Of a stretch of DNA of 22,821 nucleotides, positions 12,001 to 14,637 are shown one piece after another. Origin of the DNA: a virus. The stretch lies in the IMG/VR virus record IMGVR_UViG_3300042946_001086, positions 1 to 22,821 of that record. One strand, written 5' to 3'. The notes beneath the pieces are model-generated. The model ran no database searches. It worked only from the letters and a program-made list of their open reading frames with translations, and was not told the origin of the DNA. Every line of letters starts with the position of its first letter. The first letter of the stretch is position 1. The translations under genes and the position numbers were made by a program.

Positions 12001-14106
12001 TTAAATCCCAATGCTTCTGATAAGGAAAAATTTGCTACTGACTTCCAAAAACTAAAGAATGAATACCAAGCAAGGATTAATGAACAACAGAATATTATTG
12101 AGTCTACAAGAGCGCCTCTTGCTGAATTAGCAAGGGTTGATGAGCTAATTGCTGCTGCTCAGAGAGAAGGTATAGATGCGTCAGGGCTAAAAAGATTAAG
12201 AGACGAAGTGTACAGAGTCGTTAAAGCAAGACAACAAACAGCGATCGCACTCCGCAATATGTACACCAAAAACAAGCAAGCGGTTTTTGATAAGTATGTA
12301 AGCAGATTTAAAGAGGAGCAATCAGATAAAGATGCTGATAGAAAAGCTGCTCTCTTGGGTGTAAATATCAGTCAATTAAAACTACGATTGGAAGAACTGA
12401 GAGGAATTCAAGCAATTGATCCTTTGAACCCTGAATTACTCAAGATACCTGACCTTGAAGCAAATATAGCTCAATTAGAATTAACTCAAACAACCCTCCA
12501 AAAAATAGCTGCACTTAGACGCGAGTGGCGACAATCAGGTGGTAAAAACATGGGTAAAGATGTTTATGACAAAAGAATGCAAGATATTAAGAATACTGTC
12601 ACAAAACAGACAGCAATCATTGAAAGAAAGCGTCGGACTGACAATATATTAGCTTATGTTAATCGTGAACTTGGATTGATAGATAAAGGGGCTGCTGAGA
12701 GAGAACCAATTACCAAGGGTTTACAGCTTGATAATAGTCTGTTTGCTGCTAGGAATAAGAACGGTTTAGTTAATATTATTAACTTTGAAAATGAAGCATT
12801 AATTAAACAAAAAGACTTGATGGACTCTTACAGAAAAACTAGCTTAGAGACTCAGCGCGACTTTAAATTATCTTCTGATGATAGAATCACAAAACGCCTA
12901 AGAAATGCTATGAATCTCCAAAAAGAATTAAATGTTTTGAAAATAGAAACTGAGTACCAAAAAGCGACTGGCGAGATTAAAAATAGACAGGTGACTGTAG
13001 ATGTGGAAGTGAGATTATCTGATTCTGCTAAGGCTATTTTTGAAAGCAAGAGTACCATTAAAAAGAATTTGGGATTGGAGTTGGCAGGGGAAAGATTAGA
13101 CCGTCAGAACGCAATCACGACTCAAGAGAATGAGTATAAGCGCAAACAGAATGAAACTAGTCAATTTATTCTGGACAATAACCTGACTGAGTCACAGGCT
13201 TATGTACTTAGAAAGAATAATGAAGTAGAGAATGATTTAAAGCTACGTACCATTAAATCCCAGTTCTCAGAGTTTGCACAACTAATTAAGTCCTTTGTAT
13301 CCGGATTTAAGAGTTCTTTTAAAGAGTTTCTACTCAGCACAGAAGACACAGGCACGGCATTAGTAAACCTGCTTAAAGGTATAGGTAAGTCTGTACTGGA
13401 TACTTTGGCAGAAATAGCATCTAAGCGTGTAACAGACTTGCTTTTTGGTTGGATGGGCGGGGCTGGGCTTAACCCGGCAACGGAATTATCTTTTGCTGCT
13501 CAACAACTTACTCAAGCAGCGATCGCACTACAGACAGCGGCGGGTGCTTCAGCCTTAGACTTGGGTATCTTTGATGGATTTGCTGGTTTTGGTGATATTG
13601 CTTCTTTTATCCCTACGGGTATGGAGTTCTTAGATCCTTCTACTTTTGGGGCTGCTGACTTTGGTTCAGCTATTTTATCAGGATTTGCTAAGGGTGGGAT
13701 GATTGATAAAGATACTCTTGGGAAGATTCAGAATTTTGCCAACGGGGGAATTGTGGGAACGATGAACAAGGAACGGGCTATGACAGGGAGGACACCGCAC
13801 TTGGTGGTCGCTTCTGAAGGTGAGCGCATCCTTAATCACAAAGAAACTGCTATTTGGAATAGGTTGCAATCAGGTATTTCTGGATTTGCTGATGGTGGTA
13901 TTGTCGGTGGTGGCTCTGGGGATATTGCTTCTAAGATTGGTAGCACTACAACGGTAAATGTGCCTGTAAGTGTGTCAGTCAATGAAGGTTCTGATGTAGA
14001 TGGGGCTAGATTGTCACAGACTGTACAGGCTCTTGTCAGTGATGGAATTAGGCGGGAGATGCGTCCCGGTGGCTCTATTCGCAGGGGTAATCCTTACGGT
14101 CGGTAA
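1..14106 (+). CDS. Giant phage tail tape measure protein (5' end outside window)
   Basis: Sets siphovirus tail length by scaffolding tail-tube assembly and usually leaves through the tail tip at infection. The frame is open from base 1 to TAA at 14104-14106 (4,701 residues), so the true start is probably upstream; the first in-window initiators are TTG at 7 and ATG at 127. Order of parts: zincin-like HEMFH (253-267); helical repeat pair (541-1188); hydrophobic stretch ending in a TMP-type ASPSGEGIDTGEN motif (1936 on); proline-rich spacers with tandem repeats (2560-3950); repeated charged helices (4681-5622); canonical TMP block with GKLSMEELRQQLGEKFPPA (6601-6660); hydrophobic segments near 6973-7050, 7381-7460, 7624-7700 and 8167-8274; coiled coils (about 8530-9760 and 11800-12650); degenerate M23-like domain (10591-10911); low-complexity repeats (11238-11631); GGIVG motifs and a typical TMP C-terminus (13273-14106). 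I saw no cysteine anywhere. TMP identity is very secure; the role of the first 2,000 residues is inferred. Confidence 0.95.
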   Translation, partial: DLLPGQLTGNNYNKLANLVLQLTGKTASQRQIPLLEKETDPSMAGMAGAYYRGDNKIRIHAKDYEALISSDVSKLSDDLIDTILHEMFHAIQYDFGKIKTVQEASMFSPSPTLKEMAKWSSVSEFSADRRRGKYSPEVVSATFDLELGAYSFGSRYTQQAKEALKTNTSLSQSVSGSPNQVAKEVQQLQQAALKVGKSHHDTLEKLRKMNLSDEAYNKYHSMANIVRDKGISFAESLDSVESLSPEEVQQAIEKFNKIVDYINNIPETVNQKPSEISRERQKSKSTPVAKAVQSSSLEQSKLPKELQQTILSFKQTYQDISGQIKTMNLPNDIYSQAHKAIEKGHNKGTELIEVLNNIQDLSPEQANSAMEKFNQYSAYLSNIPTTINKLISKPDEVVAQEQKAPVTPRASQSIQQSEFFRNIRQVVSGSANLKELATNIISAIVQTILNPVRKYISSFIAKVTTGFTDVTDQPIVAFKQNLPQQAGQALTNTYRTISPILPTQFQAVDTESRKWETEFNKKLKPNQSQNKFNQYIPSIPVKSTEVLTNVHRAVSPILPIQFQANDFDFHKQLNSGNSNLLNNPAVNQVVNTAKKLKSTTSFKEIGSNLISSLGQGFLSVSSGVLGIVTAFAKGILSAVKKVFRIASPSGEGIDTGENLAGSMGIGINNQAQTAVNAARNMAENVRNAIADPWDTPLPMNLVFKQDLDLENQAQAHIKATKEHFQKLKIQDLLSDIGVNFGADFGHEGITSNVLSSSDLLGYLSNKSASLTPLQNTVYNRLVDDFQEQRTLAAHHFAIARADGNPVDPAVLRGLDAGFNSILLRIVEFSKRLGIKGQSIDKLLASNQSVVNTAAYQPPRFVAPKTPIPERQPGQTDQEYSQAVKRALAEDNNNYRKAKNAYNRMILGVSNTPTPRRTQLPALPPVPVYAREIIEPVTNVPLVQRTQTTIPPIPDPWNDSVQQLVNTVRQTTRTQFLLPPARERLNINSFVQTQSNLQRLAKEIVAQQPMTQLSRPQPPTIQRTIPPIPDPWNDSVQQLVNTVRQTTRTQFLLPPARERLNINSFVQTQSNLQRLAKEIVAQQPMTQLSRPQPPTIQRTSPIILPRNFVPNPNAQILSSKNFVLNPNAQIISSQKFTPNPNAQIVSSQKFTPKPDAQLILPVVQGLSPAIRSTHSLAQNSISALIAANKQVQATIAGNKVTVSSRFAPIPDPWTTPPSQTVKQMAGQYGPIPDSWLTSPRSTQAFKQVGKLLIGQIPATLSSTVPSLIPQPAGTTAPKYVFPPQTLGSTVPAYTFPVNPTPKPPIAPVPPIPPTLLDQYLNLGTDLVTNIFNAVSASIRQSTLSGYASLGQVMRNAVNAALFSLADTLKQPLHQALLSQTRSILPWFLKFIPRSFQLLPKLSFAIPFVGGMVLRFGNSIVKNLLENNILKEGGFLTNLLSSITRVDLSALSGTKTAGVTGFLHNIVSPLPLLVGSRFNPLLSLGTLSASPLYDAFSGILGLDKSVKPNPKKQAPTIEQVLQNQTKINREKALLRDVKEVGTSTNISTGVGQNLTAYPDAQRTKAEESLKRAVESGKAIPKLDELTRKALRERGVRSFVRNQMDSAELLAERENILKNPLNATSKERDFLLYIADIKKLNATTEKERDKRIISILKERGKSDQDIENIRNSGAYALLDVGDDLIKNLPTITKQPTATQTVQPRTSSASIASKELVENLGNTLLNSVLNNLDVPVIPKSVIQKLIGKKMGERSATIADAINAFGTEKSKAEQLLTRNLESGNTKRLDGLTKQILRERGVTKSVRDAMTPEQLAAAREKITKSPIDLTARERKLLKFMGDFESHAATMGNDVATRKRDAMVMSVLQERGMSRDQRKQVQQSQGGQGLSSFADNLRDNPRTGGFMGRLTEAYASNDQDAMKGLVKEGLRKTGMSAKQIDAIDPKLLDTATAGLMTTLSGLQAKFREKGFDMGKALAKGLKDSMVNLANAKDDLEYNAKKVMGQANFGDSVGLIFRRMFRGTAATQGQFAEMYNQMGAGVKKAMFGGSKEGDEMFPNVLQFFGSIATTLAPITTMIGAITPLLLPLAPIITGIGMAVNMVAPHVAKLIDGIQRVEVLQRRFKFLGGSKEGGIAEFKYAKDIANKLNVPSEVAANSYSQLAIAAKDSKMEGQGVKDLFEGITSSLSALGINGQDASLVFMAYTQILAKGKLSMEELRQQLGEKFPPAMATFARAMGVTVPEMNELVASGGILSQDILPKVAKVLKEDYGSAASDQAGGLVVALNKLGNVGFEITTIFTDKLGGTLAFFVNTFANILGVLSGALKELIPLVKSFMIGFAATISIGLTIILSKFGPFVVAMKSLQNFLLATFSAITTNMMPMVIGIVSDVADGWLGAEKNLIDNMFQGINNMIVVVFSTIDTAMRSMSDHQVSFGTVFGGLIQGAEQAGSIIDWLKGVFAGFFKILPSGIVEILAIVFMLEQGTGLLVMALWPAIKGLWGGITGIFGATAKAFYGVMGSLKAVVELMMTSSAVASNATNNVAKSGVRSMAIVQGALGFLSKALLHFGLAYAVLMFSKGDFSDPLRESINKSTADINKHLNQVRLNINQTTEAFNKATKSVEKLGNTITHALPAKGVQLDVRSLWGGGDWKWDDAVRETNAKYRQGGSGPSAMDVIGTGALYAGGAGYAAAAGSKAIKAIVDLAVKTAPILASNAALGSAPGPRMAVPLFGRLATAIAPVVAIMGPWGLAIAGLIATIVAVGVALDAFAPKITEAQLNTEEKGGLPEEIKQIINAKKAGERLDASSMQVIKLYKDQQLSNERLKEFMASIGLDGKNPYSFVARPVVPMTQEQKEEFEDTDPVKNITKSIEDKKASLQELEKNAGTTETEKSKARSKQGYKTVQEELTKLEKDKLLMQLSFMANYDNKSRMDAIDEQIKAKEKEIANHRSTHQYIDTRVGRRDPENRAKIAVRQGLTKELEKLQKEKAALQININASAQRRVNYDAIKKIDVDMQKTAAEFVEASNQLAVSPNDKLRNKAGLAKERIAQLQKQRQKLVDEFGDPTPAIKQMLEVTKREIEKTLSDSSITSQQRKVTVQQLRETQETLEKSLAEAEKFSIAPIADTMYTQAVAALKDNEVKSNVDISKNKIVSNQAQARLYGTTLTSQQIAPGLSDRQIADLTFQQKVLERSLKIKEDNLLKLQNAAAQSPTNLSQIQEEITKLQQEIAKDREQVSQNTLEIVKAQREARQALIDQTKQVAEYYRTSLRESQAAAIEFDKATNNIKSQQFATKLKQALVGAGNNIFTNFIDSVIGLFQQLTEIENLRLDRQKQKLDYENNIQDILIKVTEMQRSLPGKIVPFSLDQIRNFDKELGTVNSSVSGINKEINSVTKNLGVSAVNSTIQLNKQLKEVLSTVEKINKVTSNQQLQPPNNSGVSGVSPVPISQRTKIPVTPEDEQIWREFVAPQSGIKSGTSSLPTSTPVANAPKEVLVAGLMSDMGYSYYSQVTKLKPKLPDNAFLSPIVGKNLSNIINTKYRPEDSFGKTGGIRFNQNIGVGKNTNIQSSVTGMARLVGNTLEIIKQTKGGTIKLIYEGLNIPSVKKNLKLNDGGSVNINAGQLIGTLAGNNFKFRTEVNSSNMDPLKVIRDIEYKRLNAFQKAARFFDQPNNTVTNLGLLPEPKPVAISSTPSTPPVNRAINWFKTEVKKFVRKNAPEEVKRVIRNTKNFVDNIPPIIPTYNQNTNSYNPGILDILIGNNSKPKPNPKPKPNPKPNPNNSTGSSRNNQSTGNKPTTTNQGKSGSGNNQGTGNKPTTTNQGKSGSGNNQSTGNKPTPTNQGNISNLSGAFPQPSTSGLTTVSNTGNQIPPNLSGAFPQPSTSGLTTVSNTGNQSNKINNQQTKQNLTGQLPQIPQTRQPVVIPPGTDPYTRSQLQNQPNPDKLQGGVGEAGKLGVEAAKKRDAAARLQRQQEISAKLVEFQRNLSNLLRDTNKGIRDESLQAAQDISNASEYIQGLLNPNASDKEKFATDFQKLKNEYQARINEQQNIIESTRAPLAELARVDELIAAAQREGIDASGLKRLRDEVYRVVKARQQTAIALRNMYTKNKQAVFDKYVSRFKEEQSDKDADRKAALLGVNISQLKLRLEELRGIQAIDPLNPELLKIPDLEANIAQLELTQTTLQKIAALRREWRQSGGKNMGKDVYDKRMQDIKNTVTKQTAIIERKRRTDNILAYVNRELGLIDKGAAEREPITKGLQLDNSLFAARNKNGLVNIINFENEALIKQKDLMDSYRKTSLETQRDFKLSSDDRITKRLRNAMNLQKELNVLKIETEYQKATGEIKNRQVTVDVEVRLSDSAKAIFESKSTIKKNLGLELAGERLDRQNAITTQENEYKRKQNETSQFILDNNLTESQAYVLRKNNEVENDLKLRTIKSQFSEFAQLIKSFVSGFKSSFKEFLLSTEDTGTALVNLLKGIGKSVLDTLAEIASKRVTDLLFGWMGGAGLNPATELSFAAQQLTQAAIALQTAAGASALDLGIFDGFAGFGDIASFIPTGMEFLDPSTFGAADFGSAILSGFAKGGMIDKDTLGKIQNFANGGIVGTMNKERAMTGRTPHLVVASEGERILNHKETAIWNRLQSGISGFADGGIVGGGSGDIASKIGSTTTVNVPVSVSVNEGSDVDGARLSQTVQALVSDGIRREMRPGGSIRRGNPYGR
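157..465 (+). other. Zincin-like metallopeptidase domain inside the TMP
   Basis: The protein reads DTILHEMFHAIQYDFG with HExxH at 253-267 (two His ligands plus catalytic Glu), followed 35 residues later by SEFSADRR with Glu at 370-372, a plausible third zinc ligand of a gluzincin. A further ELGAYSFGSR segment lies at about 436-465. HExxH preceded by hydrophobic residues and followed by a helix with a downstream E is the standard zincin pattern. Seen: the motif and spacing. Inferred: peptidase activity, either self-processing of the giant TMP or cleavage of a host surface or periplasmic protein during ejection. I could not assign a specific peptidase family. Confidence 0.6.
541..1188 (+). repeat. 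Pair of about 95-residue helical repeats in the TMP
   Basis: Two diverged protein repeats lie at about 541-822 and 904-1188, separated by a short charged linker. Both begin with a KE(V/L)QQ motif, share a K-x-MNL segment, and end in (S/D)LSPEQ-type, A-x-EKFN and YL/I-x-NIP motifs followed by a KP(S/D)E tail. The pattern suggests duplicated helical bundles. DNA identity is low, so the duplication is old. Confidence 0.75.
1465..1701 (+). repeat. Short duplicated segment, LTN-x(4)-SPILP-x-QFQA
   Basis: The segment ALTNTYRTISPILPTQFQA (from 1465) recurs as VLTNVHRAVSPILPIQFQA (from 1636), with starts 171 bases apart. It lies between the zincin-proximal repeats and the hydrophobic ASPS-containing part of the TMP. 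Function unknown; it looks like a duplicated short structural motif. Confidence 0.65.
2842..3291 (+). repeat. 225-bp tandem duplication with only synonymous differences
   Basis: Two direct units, 2842-3066 and 3067-3291, each encode the same 75 residues, starting TIPPIPDPWNDS and ending PQPPTIQR. By eye they differ at six bases in five codons (CTA/TTA, CTA/TTG, CCT/CCA, TCG/TCA, CAG/CAA), all synonymous. They lie in the proline-rich spacer. The pattern indicates a duplication since kept identical at protein level by purifying selection. Confidence 0.9.
3316..3480 (+). repeat. Four 14-residue tandem repeats, (N/K)F(V/T)xNPNAQI
   Basis: Units at 3316-3357, 3358-3399, 3400-3441 and 3442-3480 encode NFVPNPNAQILSSK, NFVLNPNAQIISSQ, KFTPNPNAQIVSSQ and KFTPKPDAQLILP. 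The period is 42 bases. They directly follow the 225-bp duplication and precede further PIPDPW and PIPDSW motifs, forming one extended, probably unstructured or polyproline-like spacer. Confidence 0.85.
4681..5622 (+). repeat. Charged helical repeats of about 110 residues in the TMP
   Basis: Two repeats, about 4681-5001 and 5290-5622, share the order KAE-x(2)-L, LRERGV, VR-x(2)-M, A-x-RE-x-I-x(2)-(N/S)P, T-x(2)-ER-x(2)-L, then (I/V)L(K/Q)ERG-x-S-x-DQ. A weaker third copy of the first half may start near 5743 (LRKTGMSAKQIDAIDPKLL). They are rich in Arg, Lys and Glu and probably form helical hairpins just before the canonical TMP block. Confidence 0.65.
6136..6990 (+). other. Canonical tape-measure N-terminal block (TMP_3 / TIGR02675 type)
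   Basis: This stretch holds the pattern that usually identifies phage tape measure proteins: an AKDIANKLNVP-type helix, GITSSLSALG, GKLSMEELRQQLGEKFPPA, FARAMGVTVPEMNELVASGG, and LPKVAKVLKEDYG followed by LNKLGN. In typical TMPs this block sits near the N-terminus; here it begins about 2,040 residues into the visible protein. Assignment is from memory of the family consensus and is strong. Confidence 0.88.
10591..10911 (+). other. Degenerate M23 (lysostaphin/LytM-like) domain in the TMP
   Basis: The order of strands matches M23 peptidases: FGKTGGIRF in place of H-x-G-x-D, SSVTGMARLVGN in place of A-x-G-x-V-x(2)-GN, a GGTIKLIYEGL strand pair, INAGQLIGTLAG in place of V-x-x-GQ-x-IG-x-x-G, then FKFRTEV with DPLKVI in place of HLHFEV with DPL. 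The zinc-binding His and Asp of both motifs appear replaced (Thr, Arg, Lys, Arg), so the fold looks kept and catalysis lost. M23 domains are known in several phage TMPs. The fold assignment is inference from pattern. Confidence 0.5.
11238..11289 (+). repeat. Lys-Pro/Asn-Pro dipeptide repeat
   Basis: Repeated AAACCA and AATCCA hexamers encode a KPKPNPKPKPNPKPNPN tract, a rigid polyproline-like spacer beginning the low-complexity stretch between the M23-like domain and the C-terminal coiled coil of the TMP. Confidence 0.9.
11311..11475 (+). repeat. 60-bp tandem repeats (NNQxTGNKPTTTNQGKSGSG)
   Basis: Three units start at 11311, 11371 and 11431; the last is cut short after AACCAAGGTAAT. Units are nearly identical in DNA (AAGC versus GGTA near position 9, and ACA versus CCA later), so the expansion is recent. 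They encode a polar Asn/Thr/Gly/Lys linker. Confidence 0.92.
11485..11631 (+). repeat. 78-bp tandem repeat (NLSGAFPQPSTSGLTTVSNT)
   Basis: Two units begin at 11485 and 11563. The shared 69 bases differ at one visible synonymous position (TTG/TTA Leu); unit 1 ends GNQIPP and unit 2 runs into GNQSNK. This continues the low-complexity linker of the TMP. Confidence 0.9.
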
Positions 14107-14113
14107 TGGGAAT

Positions 14114-14295
14114 GTACAGGCAAGATGCCTGTACCACGATTTATAGTGTTTATGGGATGGGTGGTTAAAATGTACGGGTGAGAGTTAAGTGTATAAGCAA
14201 GATGCCTGTACCACAATTTATAGTGTTTATGGGATGGGTGGTTAAAATGTACGGGTGAGAGTTAAGTGTACAGGCAAGATGCCTGTACCACAATT
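14114..14295. repeat. 77-bp tandem repeat carrying a 9-bp-stem hairpin, between convergent genes
   Basis: Units start at 14114, 14191 and 14268 (the third is only its first 28 bases). Each opens with GTACAGGCA-AGA-TGCCTGTAC, a perfect 9-bp stem with a 3-base loop in copies 1 and 3. Copy 2 reads GTATAAGCA on its left arm, which weakens the stem. Units 1 and 2 differ at three of 77 bases. The block occupies nearly all the gap between the TMP stop (14106) and the minus-strand small gene (14301). The hairpin resembles abundant intergenic repeats of Nostoc-type genomes. It could act as a bidirectional transcription stop, but no T tract follows it. Confidence 0.9.
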
Positions 14296-14300
14296 GGTGG

Positions 14301-14456
14301 TTATTCTGCTAATGGTAAGTTGGCTAATTCAGATATTGGGGGATTGTCTACAAATTCTTGAATCACTTGCTCTGTAGTCTCTTGGTTGATATTTAAACTA
14401 CTCATCAATGATTCTAATGGTGGTAGTTCTTCTGGTGGCGGGGTAAATTTACTCAT
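14301..14456 (-). CDS. Small acidic, proline-rich protein (51 aa), unknown function
   Basis: Reading the minus strand from ATG at 14456 gives 51 codons to TAA at 14303-14301. The protein begins MSKFTPPPEELPPLESL, then carries a helix-like NQETTEQVIQEFVDNPP stretch and ends LANLPLAE. It is acidic, has no cysteine and no membrane segment. Its start overlaps the last eight bases of the upstream membrane-protein gene (ATGAGTAA), a classic coupled arrangement, which is the main argument that it is real. It is the last gene of the minus-strand set before the 77-bp repeats. I do not recognise it. It could be a small structural or assembly cofactor. Confidence 0.6.
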   Translation of the reverse strand: MSKFTPPPEELPPLESLMSSLNINQETTEQVIQEFVDNPPISELANLPLAE

Positions 14457-14637
14457 TCTTTTTAGGCTCTTTTGATACGGCTAAACCAGCACTACCGGAC
14501 GCTAACGCTAAGGCAATATTAAATGCACCATTGGCTTTTGTGTCTGATAGATCAGGGACTATCATTGTAACTATGGTGATGATTGCACTAAGCAAAGCAA
14601 ATACTACGGGAACAAAGTCGTTTAATTTGTCTTTCAT
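14449..14637 (-). CDS. Small two-helix membrane protein (62 aa), holin-like in form
   Basis: Sixty-two residues: short charged N-terminus (MKDKLNDF), a strong membrane segment at about residues 8-28 (FVPVVFALLSAIITIVTMIVP), a polar turn (DLSDTKANG), a second hydrophobic segment at about 37-54 and a charged tail KEPKKNE. Size, two segments and a basic C-terminus fit small phage holins or other inner-membrane phage proteins, but no lysin is adjacent, so holin is only a possibility. The start codon overlaps the stop of the portal-MuF gene (ATGA, 14637-14634), and its own end overlaps the next small gene, so the three minus-strand genes should be co-translated. Confidence 0.75.
   Translation of the reverse strand: MKDKLNDFVPVVFALLSAIITIVTMIVPDLSDTKANGAFNIALALASGSAGLAVSKEPKKNE

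Noticed and set aside
14107-14140. Rho-independent terminator for the tape measure gene
   Set aside because: The GTACAGGCA hairpin has a 9-bp stem but no following T tract on either strand; a stop is possible but not supported enough to call a terminator.
14114-14295. Possible CRISPR array
   Set aside because: The 77-bp units are continuous near-identical copies with no variable spacers; only two full copies plus a fragment, so this is a tandem repeat with a hairpin.
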